From IMG/VR virus record IMGVR_UViG_3300042731_004246, positions 1-21,696 of that record: a stretch of 21,696 nucleotides of DNA; one strand, 5' to 3'. This document shows positions 1 to 8,318 of this stretch, in pieces. Both the position numbers and the translations under genes were made by a program. The number at the start of each line of letters is the position of its first letter. Position 1 is the first letter of the stretch. This DNA is from a virus. The notes beneath the pieces are model-generated. The model did no database searches, was not told where the DNA came from, and saw nothing but the letters and a program-made list of their open reading frames with translations.

Positions 1-711
1 TCCCATGCCTGTTTCCTGGAGATCCGAAACCAGGGCGACGGAGTCACTTCCGTTCCACAGTGGCCTTGTGCTGGTTCCTATGAGCTTAAGGTGAGCGGTT
101 GTCGCCCCAACCGTAAGGGTTGTTTCGTCCATGTCGAGGACAGAAATTGGGGCCCCAGACTTGTACATCTTGAGGTTCCAGTCTGTCCCCAGGGTCAGGT
201 GCGAACCAACGAACACGGTTCCTGACGACCCGCCGTCTAGTTGGATGATCGTTCCACCAACAATGTCGAGCTGGGTGGCGGAAGAGAGAGTCTGGCCCGC
301 CCCGATGACAACCCCGCCATTGGCGGTCAGGGCACCTGTCATGGTGTCGCCAGCCTTGAGGACCCACAGATCCGCTGCGTAGACGGCTGCCTCTACCGCA
401 GCCTCTATGTAGTCCCTTGCCGCCGTGACGGTGAAGAGCTGACTATCTTCATCAACGGACGGTATGTCATCAATGACGCCGACGATCTTGTCGATCTCCA
501 CGTCTGATCCGATGCTCAGGGCCTCCAGGATCTCGACCTTCCCATCGGACCCAATAGAGAAAGCCGGTGTGAGAGAGACCCCAGCAGGAAGGCCGAACTC
601 ATGTCGGATGGCAGCGTCCAGAGACTGGATGACATACCGATAATCATTCCCCCTGGTGGTTTTGTCCGCTCGGTAAAGCGGGAACCCGTCGTACATCCAT
701 GAATCAGCCAT
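1..711 (-). CDS. Tail fibre or receptor-binding-type structural protein, N-terminal part (3' end beyond the window)
   Basis: This open frame of 237 codons starts at ATG 711 and runs off the left edge without a stop. The first 110 residues contain short acidic and hydrophobic stretches. Residues 119-128 read KAGDTMTGAL, the motif that commonly opens phage tail-fibre and tail-collar repeat regions. After it come glycine- and threonine-rich beta-type repeats (GGVVIGAGQTLSSATQLDI and similar), as expected for a trimeric fibre shaft. The start has an AAGGGAT Shine-Dalgarno-like sequence, and the upstream adaptor gene stops 3 bases before it. Position after capsid and adaptor genes fits a tail protein. 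The receptor-binding tip is not in the window, so the ligand cannot be guessed. Confidence 0.75.
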   Translation of the reverse strand, partial: MADSWMYDGFPLYRADKTTRGNDYRYVIQSLDAAIRHEFGLPAGVSLTPAFSIGSDGKVEILEALSIGSDVEIDKIVGVIDDIPSVDEDSQLFTVTAARDYIEAAVEAAVYAADLWVLKAGDTMTGALTANGGVVIGAGQTLSSATQLDIVGGTIIQLDGGSSGTVFVGSHLTLGTDWNLKMYKSGAPISVLDMDETTLTVGATTAHLKLIGTSTRPLWNGSDSVALVSDLQETGMG

Positions 712-714
712 CGC

Positions 715-1461
715 CTATCCCTTCCTCTGGCTAACTGACCGGTGCGCGTTGTCAAACGTACGGCCACTCTGCGACAGGGCCGCTCGAAGAGCCCTGTTGT
801 AGTCGTCTTGGAAGAGATTTCCGCGCTCCTCTTCCTCGAAGTTGTACTTGATGAGCGTGTTCTGCGTCGCGTAGACCAGCAAGGTGTGGGCATAACGAGT
901 GAACTCGTTCTCGTCGCCGCTGGCCTCCAGTGGTTCCGGCTTATAGAAGCCCTGGACCCAGACGGTCGCCTCGAAGGAGGGGACGGGCCCAAATATCATC
1001 GAGTCGCCCGAGAGACTGTACGCCTCTGGTGTGCCGGGCGAGGTTTCGAACAGGTAGGTCTCCTCGAATTTCTGCTCCAGAAGATAGGGTAACTGGGTAT
1101 CAGATGAGATCGTCCCCCAGTACACGCTCTCAGGCCGCAGGAGGCGGTCAGGATAGGGGAGAGCACGCAGGTAGGCCCCATTGGCAGGGACCTCGCCGCC
1201 CGCGATCTGAGCGGCTGTCAGGTAGGCTCCTAGCGAATCTGTTGGCGGGGGGATGGATGACGTGGGCCAAATCGCATTATCGGCGTCCCTGGTGCGCTGA
1301 CCCCAGGTTTTGCAGAACCAAATGTCGAACATCTCGACAAGCTGTTCCCCCGCCTCGTTCATCAGGCTGTAGATGTCTTCCGGGGTCAGCTTTTCTGAGT
1401 TGTAGGTAGTGAGCCACCTGCGTACCCGATCTTCGAGTTCCCCTGCGGTTGGGGTTGCCAT
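715..1461 (-). CDS. Predicted head-tail adaptor (connector) protein
   Basis: The 248-residue protein begins MATPTAGELEDRVRRWL. An N-terminal helical region (about 5-50) has the character of phage adaptor proteins that dock under the portal ring: a leading amphipathic helix, then an NEAGEQLVEMFDIWF-type helix. The middle is rich in Pro, Tyr and Trp, and the C-terminus is helical and charged (NFEEEERGNLFQDDYNRAL). The length and its place two genes after the major capsid protein and just before a tail fibre match the adaptors of SU10-like podoviruses. The assignment is by character and gene order, without a diagnostic catalytic motif. The start has a clear AGGAGG ribosome site, and the previous gene's stop codon lies just before it (TAGGAGGAG). 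Confidence 0.65.
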   Translation of the reverse strand: MATPTAGELEDRVRRWLTTYNSEKLTPEDIYSLMNEAGEQLVEMFDIWFCKTWGQRTRDADNAIWPTSSIPPPTDSLGAYLTAAQIAGGEVPANGAYLRALPYPDRLLRPESVYWGTISSDTQLPYLLEQKFEETYLFETSPGTPEAYSLSGDSMIFGPVPSFEATVWVQGFYKPEPLEASGDENEFTRYAHTLLVYATQNTLIKYNFEEEERGNLFQDDYNRALRAALSQSGRTFDNAHRSVSQRKG

Positions 1462-1469
1462 GACTCCTC

Positions 1470-1970
1470 CTAGCTGACGCCGTCAATCTTCGCCTTGATC
1501 GCCGCCTTGATGTCCTTCGCTGGCATCTCTTGGTCAATGTCGGTCCACCCATATTGCTCGATCAACTCCAACAGCTCTTGCTTGGTGGACTGGTTCACGA
1601 TCGTCTTGGTGAGCTGGATCTTCTCCTCGGCGGCACCAACCGGCTCCTCTTCCACATCATCATCCTTCAAGAGAAGATCTGGGTTCACATGGAGGCCCAT
1701 CCTATGAAGCTGACGAGCCGCGTTCTGCAGGTGCTGGAGTTCCGTGTCTGGTGGGACTTTCTGCGGATCTATGAGGATGTCTTCCGGTGACTTCTCTTCC
1801 CAGATCAGCTTTCCGAACCCCTTTTTGTTCTCGATGGCGTTGATGATCGTCTTGTTCTCGCAGGGGGGCTCCCCGGGCTGCGGGTATCTGAAGCCGACAA
1901 AACGAATCTTCAGACCCGGCTTGATGTTGATTATCTGCTCGCGCCTCAGAGACCTGTAACGTCGTTTCAT
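1470..1970 (-). CDS. Small structural-region protein with C-terminal HeH/SAP-like helical segment
   Basis: The protein has 166 residues. The N-terminus is basic (MKRRYRSLRREQ), followed by a region with Pro, Gly and aromatic residues (about 18-45). A charged central segment contains an acidic patch (KDDDVEEEPV, about 102-111). The last 40 residues (TKQELLELIEQYGW, then PAKDIKAAIKAKI) resemble the helix-extended-loop-helix or SAP fold found in small phage head proteins. Its start overlaps the preceding stop as TGATG, so translation is probably coupled. It lies between the capsid and adaptor genes, which suggests a minor head or head-completion role. That is inference from position; the exact function is unknown. 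Confidence 0.6.
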   Translation of the reverse strand: MKRRYRSLRREQIINIKPGLKIRFVGFRYPQPGEPPCENKTIINAIENKKGFGKLIWEEKSPEDILIDPQKVPPDTELQHLQNAARQLHRMGLHVNPDLLLKDDDVEEEPVGAAEEKIQLTKTIVNQSTKQELLELIEQYGWTDIDQEMPAKDIKAAIKAKIDGVS

Positions 1971-2272
1971 CAGAACCCCCAGTACTGCAGCCTTGCCGAT
2001 TTGGTATCAAGGCCGTCGTTCGCCACTTCCGTGCCATTAGCTGTGTATGCCTGAAGTGCTCCGCTGCTGGGGTCCCAATCAAACATTACGCCACCGCAGT
2101 CCGATGACTGCACCTGAACGTCAACCAGCCTGGCGAGGTTGAATGAAGCGGCACTGAGGACGAATCCTGTGCCGTTCACATAGCCATCCAGCGCGATGTC
2201 AACAATGCCGAAGTACAAGCGACCACGCCCCGGTAGCAGTAGACTGAATTTTTCCACGGTGGTCAGGGTCAT
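1970..2272 (-). CDS. Small protein downstream of the major capsid gene (possible decoration or stabilising protein)
   Basis: The chosen start at 2272 gives 100 residues beginning MTLTTVEKFSLLLPGRGRL. A longer frame from 2314 is less likely, because its first codons lie inside a strong GC hairpin, whereas ATG 2272 is preceded by an excellent AAGGAG site about 6 bases away. The protein is rich in Gly, Val and Leu with alternating hydrophobic residues, so it is probably beta-rich. It has no cysteine pair beyond one CGG and no recognisable catalytic motif. A small beta-rich protein directly after the capsid gene is often a capsid decoration protein, but this is positional inference only. Its stop overlaps the next start (TGATG). 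Confidence 0.6.
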   Translation of the reverse strand: MTLTTVEKFSLLLPGRGRLYFGIVDIALDGYVNGTGFVLSAASFNLARLVDVQVQSSDCGGVMFDWDPSSGALQAYTANGTEVANDGLDTKSARLQYWGF

Positions 2273-2288
2273 CTGCTTCTCCTTAAAG

Positions 2289-2312
2289 GGCCGGGGGCCG
2301 AAGCCCCCAGCC
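2289..2312 (-). terminator. GC-rich UUCG hairpin after the major capsid gene (attenuator or mRNA 3'-end stabiliser)
   Basis: Read on the minus strand, GGCTGGGGGC and GCCCCCGGCC can form a 10-bp stem (one G-U pair) closed by a TTCG tetraloop. The hairpin lies 20 bases after the capsid stop codon. Only three T residues follow before the next gene's ribosome site, so it is a weak intrinsic terminator at best. It may lower expression of downstream genes or protect the abundant capsid mRNA end. Confidence 0.6.
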
Positions 2313-2331
2313 ATGGTTTACGTTACAGCGA

Positions 2332-3615
2332 TCACGAGGCCGCGAAGTCGCTCACGGCAGTGATGTAGCCATGAGTGCGGGCGTGCCGCAGCTCCAGACC
2401 ACTCTTGGTCATGAACTCGTGGACGACCTTGTCCTCGCCGTTGCCCTGCCGCTCCCGGAGGAACCGGGTGTCCCGGTCCTTCAGGTAGCGGTACATGATG
2501 TTGCGGGTATCCAAGATAACCGCAGCGCTACGCCAGGACGGGTGCTCGGAGAACAGCGGGTGGTTGATCATCCGCAGCTCGCCCCATCCGTGAATCAGGG
2601 TACGAATCTGGAGACCGTAGGTCTTGTCCTTCGGCTCCAGGAAGATCTGACCAAGCTCTTCTGCATACTTGGTCATCACTCCAAGGAAGGTGGACCCGCA
2701 CAGCGCGATTTTGTTCTGGCTGCCACCGGGAACCGTGTAGATCGGCTCCAGGAAGGCCATGAACTCGTCGCGGGTGAGGGTGTTTGCGGTCGAGAGATCG
2801 AGCGTCCCGTCCAAGTAGTGGGTCGGCGCTTCGAGGTCGATCCAGAACTTGACGCCACCAGTGGTGCGCATGGCTTCGCCACCGGTAGAGCCGAGGACGT
2901 CGATGCGCTCACGAAGGCCCCACATGAAAGCCTTCTCCATTTCCATGGAGTGCATGACGGCGCAGTCGAACTTGGAGGTCTCGTTGATGTTGCCGGTGCG
3001 GTAGTAGGTCTGGGCCGCATCGTCGGTCAACGAGAGGCTGGTGCGGAACGTCTCGATGTAGTTCCACTTCTCGTGCGGTGAGTACATGACGGCAGACGGA
3101 TAGTCTGCGCCTTCCTCGTGAGCCGACCCGATGATGGTGATCTCGTCACCACCTCCGCTGAGATCCGACGCCTTGGCATCATCGCCACCGTAGGTGGACG
3201 AAGAGCCGACGTCACGGATCACAGTGAGGTTGGTATCGCTAGACACCTCGCTGACGTAGCAGACCTCACCACTGGAGGTCACTTGGATCAAGTGACCAAC
3301 CTTGAAGAACTTGGTGGGGGCCGTGTAATTGGTGTACGGAGCACCGGGAGTGGTGTCCAGGGTGAAGATGGTGTCATCGGCACCGGAACCACCCGATGTC
3401 GAAGCGAGCAGGTGGACCTGATCCGGCAGCCCCTGCTCGAAGATGTTGAACTTGGGATCGTCAGTCATGTTCGACTTGAGCATCCCCAAGATCATCATCA
3501 GGGGAGAAGGGCCTTCCGGGTACTCACGAAGGATCTTCTCCAAGAAATTAGTGGGACGCTCGTTGGCCGTAAACGACCCTGTTCCTCGCATCCCTGCGAT
3601 TGCTCTGTCAGCCAT
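2332..3615 (-). CDS. Major capsid protein, SU10-like (HK97-fold family)
   Basis: The 427-residue protein forms the icosahedral shell. The N-terminus (FLEKILREYPEG, then PLMMILGMLKSN and PKFNIFEQGLP) and the C-terminus (RDTRFLRERQGNG, KSGLELRHARTHG) have the pattern of SU10-type major capsid proteins. These include a short N-terminal arm, a beta-rich insertion with VTSSGEVCYVSEVSSDTNL at about 110-128, and a long helical central part. Length (about 400-430) fits the family. It directly follows the scaffold gene, as in most tailed phages. The start ATG 3615 has a GAAGGGAT ribosome site that lies in the loop of a small inverted repeat. No N-terminal prohead-protease cleavage signature was recognised. 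Confidence 0.9.
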   Translation of the reverse strand: MADRAIAGMRGTGSFTANERPTNFLEKILREYPEGPSPLMMILGMLKSNMTDDPKFNIFEQGLPDQVHLLASTSGGSGADDTIFTLDTTPGAPYTNYTAPTKFFKVGHLIQVTSSGEVCYVSEVSSDTNLTVIRDVGSSSTYGGDDAKASDLSGGGDEITIIGSAHEEGADYPSAVMYSPHEKWNYIETFRTSLSLTDDAAQTYYRTGNINETSKFDCAVMHSMEMEKAFMWGLRERIDVLGSTGGEAMRTTGGVKFWIDLEAPTHYLDGTLDLSTANTLTRDEFMAFLEPIYTVPGGSQNKIALCGSTFLGVMTKYAEELGQIFLEPKDKTYGLQIRTLIHGWGELRMINHPLFSEHPSWRSAAVILDTRNIMYRYLKDRDTRFLRERQGNGEDKVVHEFMTKSGLELRHARTHGYITAVSDFAAS

Positions 3616-3617
3616 TT

Positions 3618-3644
3618 GGGGCTATCCCTTCTCGGTACAGCCCC
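3618..3644 (-). promoter_or_regulatory. Inverted repeat presenting the capsid ribosome-binding site in its loop
   Basis: GGGGCT (3639-3644 read on the minus strand) can pair with AGCCCC (3618-3623), leaving a 15-base loop that contains GAAGGGAT, the capsid gene's Shine-Dalgarno sequence. The stem ends two bases before the ATG. Such a structure could expose the ribosome site and boost translation, or form part of a regulatory target. The stem is short, so it may be chance. Confidence 0.4.
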
Positions 3645-3650
3645 TCATCA

Positions 3651-4787
3651 TCAGCCGGTGGACATATTAGGGTCCGAGAAATCCATCGCCTCTTCCTCTG
3701 GCGTCATCTTCGATGGCTGCTTCGGCTTGGGCGTAGAGCCAGCCTTTGAGGTGGTCTCACCGCCCGCCATGGCTGTGTTCTGAGTGTCCCTCTTGGAAGC
3801 CTGGGACTTGAGAGCCTCCAGTGTCTTCCGAACGTCTCCGCCAGTCATGGCGTCGTACATCTGGGCCATCGTTTCAGGGTCAAAGTTGGGGTTGAACGAC
3901 GGCGAACCGTCTGGGTTTCTCGGGCTTGCGTACACCTTTTCTAAGATGAAGGACCGAAGCCGTTCCCATTCATTGGGATCTTGGAGGGACTCATAGCCCG
4001 GTTGGGAAGCTACTTTCGCCTGGACAGCTTTGTCTTCCTGGACAGCGTCTATCTGCCGTCTCCGCTGAGTGTCTGGGATTAGGTCGCCAGCAACCGTGGC
4101 ACCGACTTCGTCGATGCGCTGCGACAAGGCAGTGGCCAGATTCGTGCCCATGTTGTACAGGTTCTGAATGTCGAACATATACTCACACAGGACGTTACCG
4201 AACTCTTCCTTCTGGTCCGCCGTCAGCCGCCCCTGCTGGACAAGACTGTCCAGATGGGGACTGAAAATACCTTGTAGCACCTGGTTCCCGGGTCGTTGCG
4301 GCTCCGGTGCGGCAGTTTGCATTTGCTGCATCTGCTGCTGCTGCATCTGCCACGCGGTGTACTCATCCAGCATCCTCCTGCGATCCAGCTCCGCCTCTTC
4401 GAGCTGCTTCTTCCGCTGGTCCGCAAGCGACTGGTAATGAGTAAGCTGATTGCTGTGCGTGACAAGTTTGTTGAGAAGGTCAGGATTGGCGATGAGTTCG
4501 CTTTCCTTGATCTTCTCCCCGCCCGGTAGCGTGTAAACCCGTTCTTCGGCTTCCTCTTCTGACTCTCCTTGGGTTGCGGCAGCCTCACCAGTTGGCGTTT
4601 CCTGCTCAGGTGACGCTTCCTCTGCTGTCTCGGCGGCTGGAACCTCAGTCTCTGCGGGCTTGGCTGCGGGCTCTTCGGGTACCTCTACCGGTTCACCCAT
4701 GTCCCGTGTGCCGTCATCCTGTGACGAGAGGTCTTCCCAACCAAATTCTTCTTGAGACTCCTCGGTTACTTCTTTTTCTGGGCCCAT
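3651..4787 (-). CDS. Capsid assembly scaffolding protein
   Basis: The product is 378 residues from ATG 4787, chosen because AGGAGG lies just upstream. The longer frame from 4865 has no such site and a different, Arg-rich composition. The first 90 residues are strongly acidic and rich in Glu, Pro and Ala. Next come a YTLPGGEKIKESEL segment (about 84-97), a long Q/M/E-rich coiled coil (WQMQQQQMQQMQ, about 145-156), and a helical C-terminal half ending in a Lys- and Pro-rich tail followed by PEEEAMDFSDPNMSTG. This low-complexity, helical, acidic architecture immediately before the capsid gene is typical of scaffolding proteins, which line the inside of the prohead and leave before or during packaging. 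The last residues may be the capsid-binding hook, which is inference. Confidence 0.82.
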   Translation of the reverse strand: MGPEKEVTEESQEEFGWEDLSSQDDGTRDMGEPVEVPEEPAAKPAETEVPAAETAEEASPEQETPTGEAAATQGESEEEAEERVYTLPGGEKIKESELIANPDLLNKLVTHSNQLTHYQSLADQRKKQLEEAELDRRRMLDEYTAWQMQQQQMQQMQTAAPEPQRPGNQVLQGIFSPHLDSLVQQGRLTADQKEEFGNVLCEYMFDIQNLYNMGTNLATALSQRIDEVGATVAGDLIPDTQRRRQIDAVQEDKAVQAKVASQPGYESLQDPNEWERLRSFILEKVYASPRNPDGSPSFNPNFDPETMAQMYDAMTGGDVRKTLEALKSQASKRDTQNTAMAGGETTSKAGSTPKPKQPSKMTPEEEAMDFSDPNMSTG

Positions 4788-4893
4788 GCCCGACCTCCTA
4801 GTGCTCCACAGCGGTTGGCACCGTCCTATGACCCGGGTTCCCAGTTCTGGTCTGAGTTGACCCATGCCCCTCTAAGCCAGACGGGACAATTAG

Positions 4894-4922
4894 AGTGTAG
4901 TTCCAAGTTTCCATATTTTCAA
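4894..4922 (-). promoter_or_regulatory. Candidate sigma70-type promoter before the scaffold-capsid genes
   Basis: On the minus strand TTGAAA (4917-4922) and TACACT (4894-4899) are separated by exactly 17 bases. They lie at the end of the 126-residue gene, in the longest non-coding gap of the left arm (4788-4918). A start here would give extra mRNA for scaffold and capsid, the proteins needed in largest amounts. The -10 match is only 4 of 6. Confidence 0.35.
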
Positions 4923-5299
4923 ATCGCCGCCCTAGTACGCCATGTTTGGTTCCTTGATAGTTCCTCGGCTCTTTTCTTGGCCTCCTCCCCCCGGTCCCAC
5001 TCATCCTGTGCCATCCTGAGAAGGACCTTCTTCTCCTCGTACTGGGCGACCCAGTGCTCTGGCATCCGTAGCTCGTTGGCCAGAATAGATGCCTGGGCCA
5101 CGATCGCAACGGCCTTGTGCGGCTCATCTCCGATCTTGAATCTTGACAAGAGATCGGTCATCTGCCGGATAAGCTGTGCCTTCTTGTGCTCCCATTCCGG
5201 GTCCTCGCCGGACACGCGCTCCTTGGCCTTGACGTAGACTGGCTCAAGCATGGCCATCTCGGTCTGGATTTTCTCAATGCGGTCTGCGAGTGTGTTCAT
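4919..5299 (-). CDS. Small helical (coiled-coil) protein between portal and scaffold
   Basis: The protein has 126 residues, almost entirely charged and helical (MNTLADRIEKIQTEMAMLEP at the N-terminus, YEEKKVLLRMAQDEWDRGEE near the end). It has no membrane segment or cysteine. Its ATG overlaps the portal stop as ATGA, so translation is probably coupled to portal synthesis. A small coiled-coil protein at this site could be a portal- or scaffold-associated assembly factor, but no family was recognised and the role remains open. Confidence 0.7.
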   Translation of the reverse strand: MNTLADRIEKIQTEMAMLEPVYVKAKERVSGEDPEWEHKKAQLIRQMTDLLSRFKIGDEPHKAVAIVAQASILANELRMPEHWVAQYEEKKVLLRMAQDEWDRGEEAKKRAEELSRNQTWRTRAAI

Positions 5300-7398
5300 G
5301 CTCTAGCCGCCATTCCTGCCGGTTGACCAGAGATGGGTACCACGTTCCCGGCCTGCGCCTGCTCGGCAACCATCTGGTCCGGCTGCACGTTCACGTCCAT
5401 GAAATACCTGTCGATGTCTGTCACGCCCATGTTCTGTGCGATGGTGCGGAAAATCTCCCTGAAGTCCAGCATCTTCCCGTCTGGTCCGGGCTGCTGCAGT
5501 TGTGGCAACTGCCCGGCTCCGGCCAGCAGGTTCGACCACGTCGCCGCTGAGCGCCCCGGGTCTTGAGGCATGATGCCGCTGATCGGCTCGTAGTCGAAGT
5601 CCCCCTGGATGTCCGCCAAGGTCGCAAAGATGTTGTCGATCCCCAGGTCGCGCTGGAACTCGCCAACGATGCGGTAGTACCGCTCGATCCTGGTGAACTG
5701 CTGGCGGTTGGAAATCGCCCGCCTGATCATCGGCTGGACCCCCATCTCGTCCATCAGGCGGGTCATGATGGCGATCCTGTCCGTGGCCTTTGCCGTGATG
5801 GTCTGCACCTCTGTTGCGCTGCGCTCAGTGGGCGTTGGGATGCCACTGAGGGGGTCGTTAGCGCCCGTGAGGAGCTGCAGGAACTGATAGGTCTTCTCCA
5901 TCGCCGGGATGTAGGTAGACCCCGTAACGTCTGTCATGGGCATCTGGAAGAGGAACTGCCGGATGTCCTGGATCTCTCCACTGAGCATCATCTCGACAGC
6001 CTCGTTGGTGAGCGTCACGTTCTCACCAGGACCGCCGTAGTCGAACTCCACCTGGTTGATGAACCGTGGTGTGTAGACCCATCGGTTGTTCATGGTTGCG
6101 GTGATGTTCTCGATGTGGCTGTTGTAGAGCCAGCTAATCACCCGCTGCAGCCCCTCGATCAGCTCTCCCTGCCCAGGAGAGCTTGAGGCGTGGAAGTCTG
6201 GGTCGGTTTCAACGCCAGCGTAGGGGAATTCCTGGTGCCAGTTCCTGAAGTCATGGGCGCGAATGAGCCTCTGGTCCTCAACCCAGGTGAAAATGTACTT
6301 CTCTGGGTGCTCTGAGCCGCTGATCTCCCAGTCCCTCGGGATCAGCTCCACCACCATGGTCTCGGCAGTGTAGAAGTCACCGTACTTCTCGTTGAGCCGG
6401 TGCCCTCCCTCCATCGGTTGGGTGTCGTTGATGCCGTCGTACCCCTTGTACTCCCACTGCTTGGTGTGGCCGACCTTGATGTCCTTGAGCTTGTCGATGT
6501 TGAAGTAGGGGCCTGATGGCATCTGGCGTTTGGCGAACGAGTTGTATGAGCAGTCGAACTGGTGCCCAAAGAACTCGCCCTCCTGGAGGTTGGCCAGCGG
6601 GACCCTCGGGTCCTTCCTGACACGGTAGGGGTCGATCGTGCGCCAGCGGTTGTACTCGCGCTTTACTGACCACTCCTTGACTGGGGTGAAAGCCAGGGGA
6701 CCGAGAACAGCTCGCAATAACTCCGGTGGTACTCCAGGCACTTCGAGCGGGACGTGCTTCCAGGTGTTGCCCTCTTCGATCTCCCAGGAGTCGTAGACCA
6801 CGCCCATCCCTGTTTGGAGGGCGTCCAGGAAGAGTGAGTACAGAACGGAGTACGCCTGAGTCTGTCGTGAGTCATAGGACAGCATGACCTCCAGGAGCTT
6901 GGCGTTGATCTTGTCCTCTGGGCCGATGCCGAAGAGTTGGAACATCGGCTTCCTGGCGCTGTAGATCGACAGGATCTGGGCCAGCAAGACATGGAGCGTG
7001 GCATAGGTCGCTGGCACCACCACGCTGCGCTGGAAGGGCATCTCAACAGCGTTGTAATCGCTGGTCTTGTCCCCCTTCCTGGCCTTGCGGTTGAGGTTCA
7101 CGTACATATTCATGTGCTCGCGGACGCGGTCCCACTCTTCGTAGCGGTGCTCGATGTTGCGCACGGCATAATCTCTGCGCCGCTTGAGCCTCTCGATGAT
7201 CTTCTTCTCTAACTCCTCGTTCGCCATGAGCCGCTCGTGCAGCGGCCTTTCGGGCATACTCTCAATTTTGACCTCGCCGTCGCCGCCGTCTGGCATCATC
7301 CCGGGCATGCGCTGCGCTGGTTCGACAAGGTCACTCATCGCGGAAGCGCCCGTCATCGCTTCCTGCCTTCCCTGCATTGGTGGTCTGATGATGGCCAT
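5296..7398 (-). CDS. Portal protein
   Basis: The 700-residue protein would form the dodecameric ring at one capsid vertex through which DNA is packaged and ejected. The N-terminal third contains the long helices and the MYVNLNRKARKGDKTSDYNA and ATYATLHVLLAQILSIYSAR segments typical of podoviral portals. The middle has WRTIDPYRVRKDPRVPLANL (wing region) and aromatic-rich beta strands. The part around DPLSGIPTPTERSATEVQ to RLMDEMGVQPMIRRAI matches the stem and tunnel-loop region. The length suits large P22- or SU10-like portals. It sits directly after the terminase nuclease and before the scaffold, the canonical order. The start ATG 7398 has an AGGAGG site that overlaps the stop of the nuclease gene. 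Confidence 0.92.
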   Translation of the reverse strand: MAIIRPPMQGRQEAMTGASAMSDLVEPAQRMPGMMPDGGDGEVKIESMPERPLHERLMANEELEKKIIERLKRRRDYAVRNIEHRYEEWDRVREHMNMYVNLNRKARKGDKTSDYNAVEMPFQRSVVVPATYATLHVLLAQILSIYSARKPMFQLFGIGPEDKINAKLLEVMLSYDSRQTQAYSVLYSLFLDALQTGMGVVYDSWEIEEGNTWKHVPLEVPGVPPELLRAVLGPLAFTPVKEWSVKREYNRWRTIDPYRVRKDPRVPLANLQEGEFFGHQFDCSYNSFAKRQMPSGPYFNIDKLKDIKVGHTKQWEYKGYDGINDTQPMEGGHRLNEKYGDFYTAETMVVELIPRDWEISGSEHPEKYIFTWVEDQRLIRAHDFRNWHQEFPYAGVETDPDFHASSSPGQGELIEGLQRVISWLYNSHIENITATMNNRWVYTPRFINQVEFDYGGPGENVTLTNEAVEMMLSGEIQDIRQFLFQMPMTDVTGSTYIPAMEKTYQFLQLLTGANDPLSGIPTPTERSATEVQTITAKATDRIAIMTRLMDEMGVQPMIRRAISNRQQFTRIERYYRIVGEFQRDLGIDNIFATLADIQGDFDYEPISGIMPQDPGRSAATWSNLLAGAGQLPQLQQPGPDGKMLDFREIFRTIAQNMGVTDIDRYFMDVNVQPDQMVAEQAQAGNVVPISGQPAGMAARA

Positions 7399-7406
7399 CT
7401 AGCCTC

Positions 7407-8318
7407 CTACTTGAACGCGCCGATGAGCCGCCGCTTCTTGCGCCGCTTCTTGGTCAGCGCCAGCTTGCGCTCGTGTTCTTTTTCTGCCTCGGTCTTCCGA
7501 GACAATTCCTTACGTGTCGGCCATTCACGGTTGACGAGAGCCATCGCCGCGTCTGCCATGTGTGTTCGCCAGAAGTAGGGTCGGTCTTTCTTCCGCTCCT
7601 TCTTGATCGACCTCTTCGTCCCATCTTCCCACACCACCTCTACCATGTCGCGGACCAGGTGCGGGCAATTCCGGGGGTGGATTTTGATCCTCGGGTTGCC
7701 GAACTTGTCCTTCAGCCGAAGGTTCATGGCGGCTACCGAGTTCACATTAGAGGGATTCTTGGTCGGCACTTTCATCCTGATGTCGAACGGCGCACGCATG
7801 AACTGGATTTTCATCGTGTCATAGTTGGATCTCTGGTCGCTGTTGGAGCTGCGGCCCCTCCCGCTCGCGTCACCATAGATCCACAGTTCGCCGTAGAAGT
7901 CGCCGTACCTGTTGAGAAACTCCTCACACGCCCGGTTCACAGACCCCTCTCTAAGCCAGATTTCTTCGAGGAACCAAAGCTCTTCGTCCTTCTGAATCTG
8001 CGCGATGGCCCACGCCATGGGCTCGACGTTGAAGTCACAGCAAAGACAGAGAGGAAGCTCTGGGTTGAATTCTAATGTGTCGCTGGTGTTGGCCAGCAGG
8101 GAGAAGTTCTCGAAGCACCGTACTCCGCTGACGGAGGAGAAGTTGATCTCCATCTCCTTTTCCCAGTCGTCAGCATCGCCACGCGCCCTGGCTGCCACGG
8201 CCCACTCGGGAGACTTCGCCGGGTCGGCTGAGTAGTGGACAAACGCCAAGGCCCAGCCGCCCGGATGCCTGACGACCGGGACGTACTCATGGCCGGAGTA
8301 GGTCTTCTCTTCTTCCAT
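7407..8318 (-). CDS. Terminase large subunit, nuclease domain as a separate protein (TerL C-terminal half)
   Basis: The 303-residue protein is the RNase H-fold endonuclease that cuts concatemeric DNA during packaging. Three acidic motifs are visible: D95 in CCDFNVEPMAW, D150 in IYGDASGRGRS, and D256 in THMADAAMALV, as in TerL C-terminal domains. Residues 21-35 (GWALAFVHYSADPAK) and 52-60 (WEKEMEINF) correspond to the segment that normally links the ATPase and nuclease domains. There is no Walker A or B motif. The C-terminal 45 residues are very basic. The ATPase half lies 4.5 kb upstream as its own gene. The start overlaps the previous stop (TGATG) with a weak ribosome site, which suggests coupled translation. 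Both halves look intact, so a two-chain terminase is more likely than a pseudogene. Confidence 0.87.
   Translation of the reverse strand: MEEEKTYSGHEYVPVVRHPGGWALAFVHYSADPAKSPEWAVAARARGDADDWEKEMEINFSSVSGVRCFENFSLLANTSDTLEFNPELPLCLCCDFNVEPMAWAIAQIQKDEELWFLEEIWLREGSVNRACEEFLNRYGDFYGELWIYGDASGRGRSSNSDQRSNYDTMKIQFMRAPFDIRMKVPTKNPSNVNSVAAMNLRLKDKFGNPRIKIHPRNCPHLVRDMVEVVWEDGTKRSIKKERKKDRPYFWRTHMADAAMALVNREWPTRKELSRKTEAEKEHERKLALTKKRRKKRRLIGAFK

Noticed and set aside
2371-3081. Plus-strand 236-codon frame opposite the capsid gene
   Set aside because: It is a shadow of the major capsid protein: no ribosome site and no plausible neighbours in that direction.
4788-4865. N-terminal extension of the scaffold protein
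   Set aside because: It has no ribosome site and is Arg-rich, unlike the acidic scaffold N-terminus; AGGAGG precedes ATG 4787.
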